Made by a program: the position numbers and the translations under genes. A stretch of DNA of 64,000 nt from Mytilisepta virgata (Eukaryota > Mollusca > Bivalvia > Mytilida > Mytilidae), in NCBI GenBank assembly GCA_028015205.1, contig CM051511.1:1426001-1490000 (forward strand), given 5' to 3'. Shown in pieces: positions 13,340-25,921 of this stretch (the stretch's first letter is position 1; every line of letters begins with the position of its first letter). The notes beneath the pieces are model-generated. The model made no database searches and was not told the DNA's origin. It saw only the letters and a list, made by a program, of their open reading frames with translations.

Positions 13340-13430
13340 TAAGACTGAACTGTGACTTTTGGACCATCGCCGTGCTATTGGCTGTTATACCGCCAGCTTG
13401 GCATTAAATAACAATCAATCAATCGATAAT
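13340..13430 (+). repeat. 3' end of a SINE/LINE-type retroposon
   Basis: The stretch with CCATCGCCGTGCTATTGGCT and TTGGCATTAAATAACAATCA ends in an (AATC)n-like tail. Such tails are typical of mollusc retroposon 3' ends. No A-box/B-box head is visible, so the copy is 5'-truncated. Confidence 0.5.
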
Positions 13431-13940
13431 TTGGACCGAGAGTCAACAAAATAAATAACTACCATTGATCTGCTTATGTTGCATCTATTTCTTTTTTACT
13501 CCGAAATAATAACTTTATTAAATTTCATGAAGAATCATTGACCCATATTTAAGTTGCTGCCATGAGGATTGAACAAGTCCTCCAAACTGATGACCATTTT
13601 TAAATCACATTAAATCAATGATTTTAATACCTTTTAATCCAAAATTATTACCTGTGTATATCATAAATTAAAGTGTAAATCTATTAATTCATGAATACCT
13701 TTACTTATTTTTCATAACTCTTTAAATCTACATTTTATATAAAATTGACAAAGCATTATTGAAGAAATCTGACTTAGCCATAATACAATTCATGATGCTT
13801 ACACTATTGGACAAAAAGACCTTCAAATGGAAATTCAAAAGGTATAAATACAAGTCAATTTGCCTACAGTCTCCAAGAATTACAAAACCAGAAATATATG
13901 AAAAGAACAATACATCATTAATTATACAGATATTAAAGCA

Positions 13941-14053
13941 AAATGTTTCCCATATCAGCCCATGTATAATTGTAAGATCCATGCTAGCCAAAGCCCATGT
14001 CGAGAGATTTAATGAGTAGTAGGATCAAACCAGGGCTGATATGGAAAACATTT
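13941..14053. repeat. Inverted repeat, 21-bp arms, about 71-bp loop
   Basis: Arm 13941-13961 (AAATGTTTCCCATATCAGCC...) pairs with 14033-14053 with one mismatch. It may mark a small decayed inverted-repeat element. The opposed short frames across it have no recognisable product. Confidence 0.55.
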
Positions 14054-14073
14054 ACTTTTACACGTCCCACTCC

Positions 14074-14117
14074 GTTAGGGCTAGGGTTTGGCTAGGGTTA
14101 AGGTTAAGGTATAAGGT
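14074..14117 (+). repeat. Degenerate TTAGGG-like tract
   Basis: About 44 bp built of GTTAGGG, CTAGGG, CTAGGGTTA and AGGTTA words. It resembles a decayed interstitial telomere repeat (molluscan telomeres are TTAGGG) but is short and imperfect. Confidence 0.4.
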
Positions 14118-17100
14118 CAGTAAAATATAGCTATTTTACTTCTTATCATTAAAAAAACCTATATGAGAAAACTATCATATGTCATGCTAGGTATATATGT
14201 TAATATATATATATCGTAGATCATATATCTAAATTTTAATTTACAAAATGCTTTTTTGGTTCTTCTGATCAGTAAAATTTGATTAGACCAATTAAATACA
14301 TGTAATTATCTAAATATACAACAGCTTGAAATGCTCAAACAAATGGAAACCAAACATTTCTAAAGGTAAGGAGCAAGTCTCAGTCGGCAATACATATGTC
14401 CACATTTACATGATATACTTATCAAAAGCTCAGTATGAAAACAAACCATTTTTATTCAAATTTACAAAAAGCAAACAAAAATAAATACCTGATATTCGAA
14501 AATCATTCTGCCATTAAAATTCCAGTGGGAAAACTGTTAGTCTATATTATTATGGTGTGTAGTACCATATTCACATTTTACGGAGATCTGAGTTTGAAGT
14601 AGAGTCATATTCAGTTTTAACTTCACTTTCTATTATAGAATAGAATTAAATATAATTTGTCAGGTAATAAGTTTAAATAAATTCAATAAGTGTTTAATGT
14701 GCAGAACGTCAGTCAATACATATCTCTCTATTGTATAACGAAAGAGGTACAAAACAGGAAAATCACTGGGGCAAATGGATATTTACATGATTCAGCTAAT
14801 CTAGACCCAATAACGAACAGGAAATTTTTGAATTTTGTGTCTTTTGTCACATTTGTGGCATGATTCTTACTTCAGGGTTATAAAGGGGATTAAATTGGAA
14901 ATAAACAAGTCACAGCAAAAATCTTTGGCTTCCAAATTTTTATCAACTTGCATGAAACATAGCAATTCACATTTTAGCATCAACAGATGTTAAATAAAAC
15001 TATAAACATGCTGTACAAACTTCTTAATGTAAAATGTAGATCTTTAGAAAATAGAATATAAATTATTATCTGCACTCTTCATATTTGAAATAATAGTAAA
15101 CCAGAGTCACTGTTCTATAGGGCCAACATCAGAATCCTGCTATTTTTTACAGTTTCGCATAAATTTTTACTATTATCAGTTTATGAAAATGAAAGAATAT
15201 GGGATATGCATCATGCATTCATTAGAACCTGCATGCATGTAATCTCATGCTATAGACCTGAATCTGGTTCAGGACTAAATTGATAGAGAATATTGGCCCA
15301 TAAAAAACTGGAAAAATGATCAAGAAACAAGTATGACAAAAATCAGGTTTCTGTACCCTTTACATACCCCCAATCACACATAAAAGAAAACAAAAGAATT
15401 TAAATGTAAGCATAGCTTTCTTATGAACTATAAAACCCATTACAATAGAACTTGAACACCTATTGTAAACCTATACAAAATGATTTTTTATCAACAATTT
15501 AAATTTGCATTCCTTTCAAATTTTCATTTCATTTTTTTAACAATACACTTCATATCAAATTATTCCAAACCAATTCAAATATGTAAATTCACTTCAAAAT
15601 TTCTTTTAATTTCCATAGAAAACAACTTTTCTTTAAATTTATTCTTAATGTATGCATATAACCTATCAAACATACATCAGATATGAAATATGTAAATATT
15701 ATACGTAGCTACACTGTACAAAACAAATATGCAAAACTTTTTATTTGAATTTCTTTTAAAACAATAAATTCTTTTGATATAAAACAAATTTTCAAGTTTA
15801 AATTAAATATTTACTTTTTAAAAAAGAATCTATGCACATTAAATACTTACAATACAGAAATTGAACAATTAAACCACTTCACGTGTTAAATTAATATGTA
15901 CAGATCGTGTTGACAAGGAAAAAAACTTGGCAGTCATATAATGTAATATATTATACAAGGAGGTATGATATGATATACCTATATGCCTCATTAATTATAT
16001 CAGTGATTTTGTCTTGTTATTAAATATTCTTCACAAGTCTATGTAATTTTAGTTGTAGAGACAATTCTTGTTATGAAGATCTCTGGGAATATGTGTTGGT
16101 GAATTTTTTTTTATTTTAACCAAGAATTTGACAGATCAAGAGTAAAACTACTTTATTTTCCACAAAAATTGCATTTTTTTGCATGTTTTTGCTTGGAATT
16201 TCTAAAAATTGTCTTTAAAATGCAAATAAAATTGTTATAGAATCTTTAGTTTTTTGTTTTTTATTGTCTTTTCCAATTGCTTAAAATTTTCTGTGAGAGC
16301 AGTATTGATTTTTTGCATAAACCAAAAAACAAAATTGTGATTTTGATAGTCAAGATTTCAAGGGCATGTTATATCATTATTTAAAAGGTATGTGATTTAT
16401 ATAAAATGACATGAGTTTCATAAAAAAAATTTACTTTATGTGGGACATACTGTAATTACTCTTCACTGATGTGGATTGCAGGAATGCTTAAGGAGTAAGG
16501 GTGTTAAGGCACGTTTTTAGCCTACAAATATGAACATTTGACGAATGATTCAAAATTAGAGTTGGTAAAATATATAAGATGTTTGAAAAATAACTCAATT
16601 CAGCTTAATTTCCATGATTTTGACGTCAAAATATTGTCATATTATTGCTTCATTGACAAATATCTTGAAAATAACTGATTTTTAACAGTTTTGTCATGCA
16701 CATTTTGCTTGAGAAAACATTGTACACATTCGAGACACAAAAAATATTTCTATAGATGTATACTATCCGAATGCATATTTATGTAAAATATAAAGGTGTT
16801 TCTTGCAAGAGCAGACAACTCCCGTTACAAGGTTTATGTGACAACTAGTCAAAATTACATGCATTAAAAAAAAAATAGAAATCTTTATGAAATTGCATCC
16901 TTCTGGTGATGGTTTATTGACATATTAATGTAAGAAATATGGTACTTTTCTTTCTTATTGTCAAAGTAGGTATTTAACAGTTCTTTGTTCAAATGTATCT
17001 TTCTGCTTGCTTGGGGTTTTTTTTGGCCATATTTAATGCCACTTGTCCTTAAATTTGACACTGAATAAATTGTTCCAGACCTGCTACTATTGCATTAAAT

Positions 17101-18900
17101 CAATCAATACTGCTTGAAATTAGAAAAATGAACTGCAAATTTTATTTTGAAACAAATGAATGACTACATAAAGCTTAAGGGATTGACGTAGGGTCTTTGA
17201 GGTGAAGCAACAGCCTCCATCCCCTCACCTCATCCTCACCTCCTTGACAAGACAAGATTTAGTAAGGTACGGTACTTGGATATTCATTTCATACCATAAC
17301 ATGAAATAAAGTCTAGGAAAATAATGATCTATATATACCCGGTATGTTTAGTTTCCTAAAATTCAACTATTTGTGTTCTTAACCCATCCAAAATACTTTC
17401 TCCATAAAATATACAGGACTTACCTCAAATAAGTGATTTCAATCCAAATTCATATTAATACACATATAATTTAACTTTTAATAATCCACATTAAATTTTT
17501 CATCACAGAAACTGCTGAAGTATTAAAGGATCAATATTAAAGGCAATACCTTACCTATTACAGGTGACACAAAGACACGTTTATCGTCTAATCTTAGCTG
17601 TAATCTAAATGTTTTGGCATGTTTAAATAATCATATCTCATCAAAATTAAACTATCAATTAAAACATCGATACAAAGTCATTGGAGCGGGACAAAATATA
17701 TACCACTTAATTTGTTACAAATATTTTTTGGCATGGGTGACATATCCAACTCTGCTTTTGATGAAACATAAGTTTTTTTTCACTCTAGTGCTTGTATGCT
17801 TGTGGACATATTTGTAACTGAAGTCAGGTCCACTGATCAAACTGGTAGTTATATTTGTCTTAAGGGAACCCAAGGAAAACATTATGGTATCCAGTATCAA
17901 GGGACATAACTCAGAAAAGAAAAATATGAAATGATTCAGGTCAAAACTAAACCCAACATATTGTTGTAAAATATTTTATTAATTTGATGAAGCATACTAA
18001 CCTATTAAAATCTGACTGTCTTTATCAAGGGACATAACCTGATAGTGTTTTTCAAATTCACAGTTTGTTAAGTGGTTCATAACATTGTTTTTCAATTTTA
18101 AATGTATACTTAAGATAATGAGGGGAAGCTGTAATATGATATCAATGGTACTTTCTCAATAATGACATATGGAAGATAAGATATGTCTAATATCTACTAA
18201 TTGAACAAAACTCAGGTCAAATGGCCCACAAGTTTTGTTATTGTACACTGGGTTGGACATGTCAAATCTTACTTTAATCTACTTAATTTTCACCAGTGAC
18301 TCTTAAGTCTTTTACCCCAAAAGTGCTTAAAATGTTGATAAATGACGAGATGTCACCCCTATATTTACTAAATTCTTTAACATTCTTTGTTAATTTTCAA
18401 AATTTTATCTCGAATTAGGTTTAATCTTACATTTAACGAATGTTGACTGAACACACATATGACTGTACCAAATAATGTATAAGACTTTTTACATACCTTG
18501 TTTTTTCTGATTCTGAGATTAGATTTGTCCTTGTGTCTTTCTGTAGTCCAAAAACTACAATGTGCCATGCTCTGTCTTTAAGTTTGATATCTGTAAAACA
18601 AACATTTCTGGAAAATGTATTAACTTCATGGGCCTTGTCCTTTCTTGTAATATGAAAATAATAAATTCAAATTTTTTATTACTTAAATCAATGGGCTCTT
18701 TGGGCATAAGCATGAATCAAAATGCATTCACCCAATCTTCCATTCATACTTATGGTAATTAGATAGAGCACAAAAAACATCATTATATACAAACAATATT
18801 CAGAGTAAGAGCATGCCATAGAATATGGTATTTGGTAAGCATCAATAAGATAACATAACATGCAGGGATTGTCATGTAGTATTCACAGACAAAAACTGAG
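14118..18900. other. Long non-coding stretch, nothing recognised
   Basis: Strongly A+T-rich with many short spurious frames. I found no exon with good splice borders, no RNA gene and no bounded repeat. A retroposon-like tail word (ATTGCATTAAATCAATCAAT) occurs near 17090. Confidence 0.5.
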
Positions 18901-18902
18901 AC

Positions 18903-19059
18903 AATGAGGAACCAGAGTGAGTTATCTTTTCCTAACCAATGTAGGTAAGGGAGATAATTAAATTCTCTCCTTTTTGTCCTCAGGCTAAAAGGGAGACAAA
19001 TTTATTATCTCCCTTACCTACATTGGTTATGAAAAGATAACTCACTCTGGTTCCTCATT
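18903..19059. mobile_element. 157-bp palindromic MITE, copy 2
   Basis: Same length and nearly the same sequence as 8284-8440; both arms are intact and it ends ...GGTTCCTCATT. The close match suggests fairly recent spread. Confidence 0.9.
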
Positions 19060-19338
19060 ACCACAAGAACAGCATTAAATCGGTTCTGCCTCCCTCCCCA
19101 GAAAATGTTTACATTAAAATTCAACATTTGTTTTCCAAAAATCCTATTCTGTCCAATGACTGTGTGTTGTTCTTTTGATACTCAAATAGTTTATTTTTTT
19201 TTAAGTCTGGGTTATAATACCGCAGATATGAAATCTTATCCAAATAAACATTTTTTCTTATATTTGTTTTATATTCTGATTTTCTAATTTACAGTTCACA
19301 GATTTCATATTAGTTACATGATTATTTTGACATGATTG

Positions 19339-19640
19339 TCTGACATGATTATTCATTGATTTGTTACAGAAATTACCAGTATTTAGCAAAATATAAAAAT
19401 AATAGAAATACTAAGGGTTCATTCCTTGTATTGCACGTGGTAGATCTCCTTAGCTGAAAATTGGCTTCCTATTTCGTTATTTTTGGTTGAGTACTTCTTG
19501 TTTAATATAAGTTTGGTTTTTGGTCTTCCAAACATTTCGGTTTTAATGCTGCTGATGAGAGGTAACTCCTTGAAATGCATCGTATACAGCATAGTATAAA
19601 TTTACTATATCTAATATTAGTATCTTTGGATTGTTATTTT
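19339..19640 (-). repeat. Dispersed repeat with conserved 57-residue ORF, copy 1
   Basis: About 300 bp nearly identical to 25617-25921 and, in reverse, related to 50610-50832. On the minus strand 19592-19419 is an ATG-to-stop frame of 57 residues, with the core KELPLISSIKTE, FGRPKTKLILNKKYSTKN and EIGSQ. The product is not recognised. The frame is the same length at 25.8 kb and intact through the shared core at 50.7 kb. Confidence 0.75.
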
Positions 19641-20879
19641 ATTTACATGTATTTTATGAGTCCACTTCATATTATTTTTTCACTTCTTACATTTACCAGT
19701 AATGTGTTTTGGTAAAAAAAAAAAACTTTATGAATTATTAGCATCAGTTATACCTATGCTAAAGTTCAAACTCAAATTGGAACATTGACAGAAATTAATG
19801 CTGAAAAGCATATCCCAATATTTGAAATGAGAGATTTGCTTAATTTTGAATTTTAATAAAAATATCTGACTTGATGAAGATATATATTAATCATAGAGTT
19901 AAATTTTCCTTTAACATTAGTCAAACATTACACTAACTATATATGATATATAAATCAACATATTATTTACCTTATAATAGCCCCAACGTAAATCTCTCAT
20001 TTTTTGTACTATTTCCATACGTTACCTTTTAAAGGATCAGTATAAGTTATGTCATCTTGGTGAAAAATCTAGCGTTAATTGAAAACTTCTCAATGCCTTC
20101 AATTTGTTGGAAATAAATTACACTTTTATCTTTTATTATTTTTGACAAAGCTGAAAATAAAACCCTACTCTAGTACTGTATCGATATGTTTCTATTGATA
20201 ACATACAAATTCATGCAATTGTCATGGTATTTAATTATTTGTGATTTTCTGTAGGTATACCACATCTACATAAATCATAAATCATAGTCGATCATTTTCA
20301 CTTTTGTCAAACTTACCTGAATTTAAAACATCAGATACTATATACAGGTAAAATTATACATAAATTACTAAATATATTCCACTTAAATGCACTTAGAAAT
20401 TGAATAGCAACCTAACATCATAGAGATCTTCTCAAGTCAGTTAGCTATAATGCAGATCAACTGCATTGGTCTCTTTCTATAACAAATAAATAATCCTATT
20501 AAGAAGGTACTCAATTGTATAGGTGCAAAAATTTCCCTCTTCTTTATTGGACGTGTATTGACAAAGATATCTAATAATGACTTTGATTTTGATTTTCAAT
20601 TTATTTACCACTTAATATTCAAATATGGATTATAACAGCTTTCAATTTTTATCGTTTTGAAGTGCATTACCGTATTTGGTCTAAAAAATAATGTGTGAAT
20701 TATTCAAAAAATGTCTAAAACTTCATATACAATGGGATTAAAAAAATGCAAAGGGAAATTATTACTTGCACATCATCAATATCAATAATACAAATATTTA
20801 TTAATGTGATTGCAAAAATTGTTAGCAAAAATTAAAATGTAAGATTTAATTATTGCTGTCTTCACCATGTTGCTTTTTT

Positions 20880-21400
20880 CTCATTAATAAATTCAAGTTT
20901 ATTTATTTGCACTTTACATCAGTACTGATCAATGGCATGACAATTACAAATATTATGTATAATATCAAAATGTGATATATGTAACAAGTGACATTGATCA
21001 AGAGCCCCCTGTCCTCAGTTCCAATGACTGTTTTATGAAGGAGTCAAGTAATCCCAACTGTTCATTGCTGCTAGGATGTAAATTCCTTTTGATTTTTTCC
21101 AGCATCATTTAAATAATGAAATGAATCATCAAAATATTTTTTAGTACAAGACTTTCTGCAACTATCTGTATTTTTACAATATAAAAAAAATGTTTTTCAT
21201 CCTCAATTACTTCATTTATGCAGTTCTTACAAATTCTCAAATCTATGCGTTTTTTTTTACACCTTCCCCTTTCAATTTCAAGCGGGCAGTCATTAATTCT
21301 TAATTTGCATATAAGTTTCCTACACTCAAAATTTGGATGAGACAAGTTATTTTCAGGTTCCAACTTTAAAGTATGATGTTTTACATTTATCAATACAGTT
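20880..21400 (-). pseudogene. LINE retrotransposon C-terminal fragment
   Basis: Minus-strand frame 21393-21109 contains CKLRINDCPLEIERGR, then LRICKNCINEVIEDEKHFF. This is the usual cysteine-containing tail (CxxC...EDExHFF) after the reverse transcriptase in animal LINEs. The upstream RT and endonuclease are absent and the downstream sequence to about 20880 looks like 3' UTR. It is a 5'-truncated dead copy. Confidence 0.75.
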
Positions 21401-22620
21401 TAATATTTTCTATTTTTGACATTTTTTGGTCATGGAAATTTTTTTTTACAAATCTTGCAGTTTAAATTATCAAATAATTTCTTGAATATACAGTACATAT
21501 GAATAACACCAAAGTTGTTGTGATTGTCTTATTTTATCTTGTATTTAAATTGCTTGTGATAAAGAAATCACCTTTTCATAAGAAGAGACTGTATTTTACA
21601 TAAACAGCTAAAATTGATGTACCATACTTAATAAAAAATTCACAGAAGAACTTCTGTCATAATTTGCTTAGCCTGAAAAAGAGGATAAACTTTCGGAAAT
21701 CAATAGGATAATTCTTTTCACATATTTCCATAAGAATTTTCTATGTTTAGTTCCAGCTGGCATGTATATCCAAGGCTAGGCTACTTGTCATACTTTTGAA
21801 AGGGGGGGGAGAAATTTGGTCTCAACTGCATTCAGTTTCAGTGTTGATTATTTCCATACATGCCATAGAAGAACTTTTATTTTCATTTATATTAGTCAAT
21901 TTGATAATCATGATGACATAAATTGAACAAATAAGACATTAATATATTTTGGAAAAATAACCCCAGCAACATACCACTAATATTTTGTGGCTATCAACTC
22001 AGTAGTTTCAGAAAGAAGACCAACAATGTGCAACAGAAGGAAAAAAAAGAAGAAAATACTTGACTAAAATTAACTCAAAGTCTTTAAAAAATCACCTCAA
22101 AATTGCCATTGGTCTCAAAATGCTGAAATTTTTGATTGGTTCAGAACTGTGAAATGCTAATGGAAAATAAATTATTCATGAGAACAGGATAATTTTAAAC
22201 TTTTTAAATTAAAAATATGAGTTATTCCCCTTTGTACACTTGGTCATACTTCACTGAAATGGAAAAAAATATTAAAATTATGGCAATAAACTCCCTCTCT
22301 TTTTCAAAGTTAGTCATCTGGTCTTAAAATTAAACCTGAAGCTCATACAACAAGGGAGGCACAAAATGTGCCTCAATATACTGGTGCATATGTTGTTTTT
22401 GACAGATTTTTCTGAAATTGAGGTTAAATATGTAATGGTGTGCAGCATTTTTCAGAAACTGATTTCTTGATGAAGAACACATGCCCTATATGTCAAAAAT
22501 AATATCTATATTATATATACAATGAAAAACAAGTCTTAATGGTAAAAATAAGCCATTACCTGTAATGTTGTGACAGAGTTAATTCTATCATGGTATAAAA
22601 TGTACTTTTTAACATACTGA
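21400..22620. other. Non-coding stretch, nothing recognised
   Basis: A+T-rich with a short poly-G run near 21805; no supported feature. Confidence 0.5.
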
Positions 22621-22639
22621 CCACCTGGGTTTTGCATCC

Positions 22640-23364
22640 ACAGGCACACAGGCACTTGTTTCTGTTAAAAAAAATACTGTATATCCTTAGGGAGTAACCA
22701 TTTGATTTTTAGGAAGGGGGGGGGGGGGGGGCTAACAGGATTACTTTAGGTGTGAAAAAAAATGCAGGACCTGTGTCAATAATGAAAGTTTTTGGTTTAA
22801 ATGAAAAAAAAATTAGGTCACAATTAGTGTCCGAAAAAAAAAATCCAGGACCAAAATTTAAATGAGAAGAATAGGCAGGATCCCCTGTAGGGTTACTGCC
22901 TGTATTTTTAGTGGTAAGAGTGTGCCGCAAAACAGGGTCTCTTTTTCATGCCCTGCTGGTTAGAACAGGGTCCCTTTTTCATGTCCTGCTGGTTAGAACA
23001 GGGTCGCTTTTTCATGCCCTGCTGGTGAGAACAGGGTCTTTTTTTAAACAAAGTTTTTGTCTAGAACAGGATCGCTTATTTAACTGTTTAAGATACAGTC
23101 TAGAACCCGGGTCTAGAACAGCATCTATTTTATACGGTCTAGAACAGGGTATACATTTTCTGAGCGTGTCTAGAACAGGGTATGTTTTTCAATGTTTTCT
23201 GGTTAGAACAGGGTATGATTTGGCAAGTGCTGTCGGCACAGTTATACCCGAAAGGATAGTCAATAACCCCCCCGGGGCAGGATCAAACATTTGATCCTAG
23301 TCAAAAATCAAATGGTTGCTCCCTTATCATAATATTTTTTTTTAACAGAAACAAGTGCCCTGTG
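22640..23364. mobile_element. Terminal-inverted-repeat element flanked by a 9-bp direct repeat (MULE-like), with internal minisatellite
   Basis: Seen: TTTGCATCC occurs in direct orientation at 22631-22639 and 23365-23373, a probable target-site duplication. Inside it the ends are inverted: left CACAGGCACTTGTTTCTGTT, right AACAGAAACAAGTGCCCTGTG. A second inverted pair follows further in (GGGAGTAACCATTTGATTTT near 22690; AAAATCAAATGGTTGCTCCC near 23304-23323). The centre (22920-23220) holds degenerate repeats around TTAGAACAGGGT. Known: 9-bp duplications and long inverted repeats fit Mutator-like elements. No transposase is present. The inner module alone recurs at 51050-51332, so nesting is possible. 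Confidence 0.7.
22926..23220 (+). repeat. Minisatellite, about 33-bp unit with AGAACAGGGT
   Basis: Clean units lie at about 22932-23040 (GGTTAGAACAGGGTC, then CTTTTTCATG, then CCTGCT), followed by more diverged units with TCTAGAACAGGGTAT to about 23220. Because 33 bp is a multiple of three, the array yields a long open frame with an 11-residue repeat. I treat that as a by-product. Confidence 0.75.
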
Positions 23365-23631
23365 TTTGCATCCCCCATTTTCTTCTACCTCACCCTTTTG
23401 AGATTTGGGTCTTACCTTTCTTTCTTATACTACAGTACTATGTCAGTCTACAAAATTTTGACACTTGATTTATGCTATAAAATAATGACAAATGAGTAGA
23501 AAATATACAGTGAACGTCCTGGGTTTCTCTGTAGACCAAAAGGAGTGATGCAGAGGGAAAATGGGGGATGGAACAAACGAAATTGTACATATATTTACAC
23601 ATGATTTGCAAAAGATTGTTACAGGCCAGGT

Positions 23632-23699
23632 CTCTCTCTCTCTCTCTCAAATACCTTCCTTTCAAATACTATCCCCTCCCCCCCCCCCCCCCCCCCCCC
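23632..23699. repeat. (TC)n microsatellite and 22-base poly-C tract
   Basis: TC repeats at about 23632-23647 and a run of 22 C at 23678-23699. Confidence 0.9.
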
Positions 23700-23709
23700 A
23701 ATAAAATGG

Positions 23710-25250
23710 TCGGACTTTCTCTAAAGTGATTGAATTATCATAATATATATTAGACCACTGTCATGACTGTAGTTTGTCAATATAAAATCTTTATAGAGGC
23801 AGAGCCATCTGTGGAAAGGGAAAGTATTTTGTTCAAAGGCCCCCGTTGGTTTAACATCCTGATTCACTGTCTGAAAAACATTGATCGACGTTATTAAAAT
23901 TATGTACATAATTATTTTTTGCTGTTTTCTTTATTTGTAATGTAAATTTAATTAACCAATTTTAGGCCCATAATGGACATACTAACTTCAAGATATCTCA
24001 TACAATTTATAAAGTTTATTAGATATAAATAGTAAAACGTCTTGCCATATATAAATGGAGGTGTCGGAGATGATTATAAGAAGGACCTAGAAGATTATGA
24101 ATATCTCACACTGGAATGAATCTTGAATTAATCACAAACAACGACAAAATCTATGCTAATTGAACTTTCAATAACTGTCCCTCATTGTTCACACAATTAC
24201 ACTGTACCCAGTTGTTGAGGGATAAATGTTCTTACTGGTGTTTGCTCTGTTACACTTTAAATATGAAGATACAGACCACATTCAGGATACAGCTACTAAA
24301 ATGAAGTGCAGATTTTCCTGCAGCCTACTTTGTCTTCGTTGACTACGAGACCAGATTCTCATTTCCTGGTAGTGTAATAAAGAGATATATTTTCCATTAC
24401 TTGCAGTGTATTGTGGTGCAATGAAAACACCATCCGCTAATCTGTTTGCTGAGCAGCAGTTCTTCATCTGGTACCACAGGCTTTCGAAGAAAATGCACAG
24501 TTCAATGCTTCGGGAGACCTGGAGCAGGTTTAGGTATAGTAGCCCATATCAATGCCTTTACAATATCACAAAACTGGATTTTTTTTCTGGTTTAGATATA
24601 CATTGTATTTAAAAAGAATAATAATAATTGAATCCGAGGGTTGATATAAAAAATCACAAACATTACAAGAAAAGCTTTAGACCATTATTTAATACAAACT
24701 TGACTTTATTTATTTTGAATATAATAAAAGATTTTCCTTAGTTTTTCAGCCATACTTGAATTTTCAGTGATTAATCATCAAGATGAAGAGCAACAATCAT
24801 GACAATCAAAGCATTGTTCCTTTTTTAAATATGCATACATGTACATATACCCATTATAATTAAATACAGAGAAAATGATGTTATATTACATTTCTTAAGG
24901 AATCAATATACAAAAACAAAATAAAAGTCATCAACATATCAGAACAAAATAAAAGTCATTAAAATATCTTTACGAGATGGACCTATGTGCATGTGATGTG
25001 TATTGCAAAGATCTGAACTAATCCTGTTTTAAATTTACAAATGAAAAGTATATGCAAATGTTTTATTATAAAAAAACAAATTCATAGCATATACCAGTTT
25101 TATTTACTGCTGGTGATTTCATAGGAATAAATACACCTTTTACTTTCTAGGCATTGCTCAAAAATTTTCTGATTCGACTTGGTAAAAACAAATAATAATT
25201 TGGTTTGATTGTAGTCGAAAAAAAATCAACATTTTGTCCATACCTCGAAA
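23710..25250. other. Non-coding stretch; one unexplained open segment
   Basis: No recognised gene. The segment 24281-24540 is less A+T-rich than its surroundings and open on the minus strand for about 85 codons, but it has no recognisable family and no clear splice partners. Confidence 0.4.
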
Positions 25251-25257
25251 AAAATAA

Positions 25258-25318
25258 TTTTCAAACCAATATGAAGAAGCACCCCCCTCCCCTTGATGTT
25301 AAATGGTTGTTCCCTAAG
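25258..25318. repeat. Solo end of the 'AAATGGTTGCTCCC' element
   Basis: CCCCCCTCCCCTTGATGTTA then AATGGTTGTTCCCTA matches the right inner end of the elements at 22640-23364 and 51050-51332. Another such end is near 44798-44821. Confidence 0.5.
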
Positions 25319-25431
25319 TATGGTCAAATTTACAAGATGACACGATTCAAGATAAGATTATTCATATAAATATAGACCATTACATTCTTGCCTCTATCTG
25401 AAAAATTATTCTGATTTTAACGGCTGGTAAC

Positions 25432-25579
25432 ATGTTTGTCTGTATGTTTATTGGTGTTTTATTTCTCACATTGACGGAATGTAAACTCAAAGACAAACGT
25501 CTTCTCCTCAATGATCCTGACTTTGCAGCACGAGTTCAACAACTAGAACGTACAGTACAGAATCTGGTTGGAGAAATCA
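25432..25579 (+). CDS. Signal-peptide plus coiled-coil first exon of a secreted C1q/short-chain-collagen-C4-type protein (partial)
   Basis: Seen: ATG at 25432 opens MFVCMFIGVLFLTLTEC, a clear signal peptide. Then come KDKRLLLNDPDF and a short heptad-like stretch ARVQQLERTVQNLV. A possible donor is G|GTATTC at 25579/25580, phase 1. From 25617 the frame runs into a dispersed repeat also found at 19.3 kb, so the real coding part must end before it. Known: bivalve secreted lectin-like proteins (C1q-domain, short-chain collagen C4-like) often begin this way. Inference: either the first exon of the gene ending at 29313, which needs the same phase at its C-terminal exon, or a relic first exon. The linking exon was not found. 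Confidence 0.5.
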
Positions 25580-25616
25580 CTGTTTTAGGGTATTCGCCAA
25601 CCCGGTCGTCAGACTT

Positions 25617-25921
25617 GTCTGACATGATTATTCATTGATTTGTTACAGAAATTACCAGTATTTAGCAAAATTCAAAAATAATACAAATACTAAGGGTTCA
25701 TTCCTTGTATTGCACATGGTAGATCTCCTTAGCTGAAATTTGGCTTCCTATTTCGGTATTCTTGGTTGAGTACTTCTTGTTTAATATAAGTTTGGTTTTT
25801 GGTCTTCCAAATGTTTCGGTTTTAATGCTGCTGATGAGAGGTAACTCCTTGAAATGCGTCGTATACAGCATATCATAAATTTACCATATCTAATATTAGT
25901 ATCTTTGGATTGTTATTTTAA
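25617..25921 (-). repeat. Dispersed repeat with conserved 57-residue ORF, copy 2
   Basis: Starts at GTCTGACATGATTATTCATT exactly as at 19.3 kb and stays close to identical to ATTGTTATTTTA. The minus-strand frame 25871-25698 has 57 residues and the same start, core and stop as copy 1. It begins only about 40 bp after the preceding secreted-protein exon. Confidence 0.75.

Noticed and set aside
22911..23294. 127-residue plus-strand frame with an 11-residue repeat
   Set aside because: Produced by a 33-bp minisatellite inside an inverted-repeat element; no start context, splice sites or family support.
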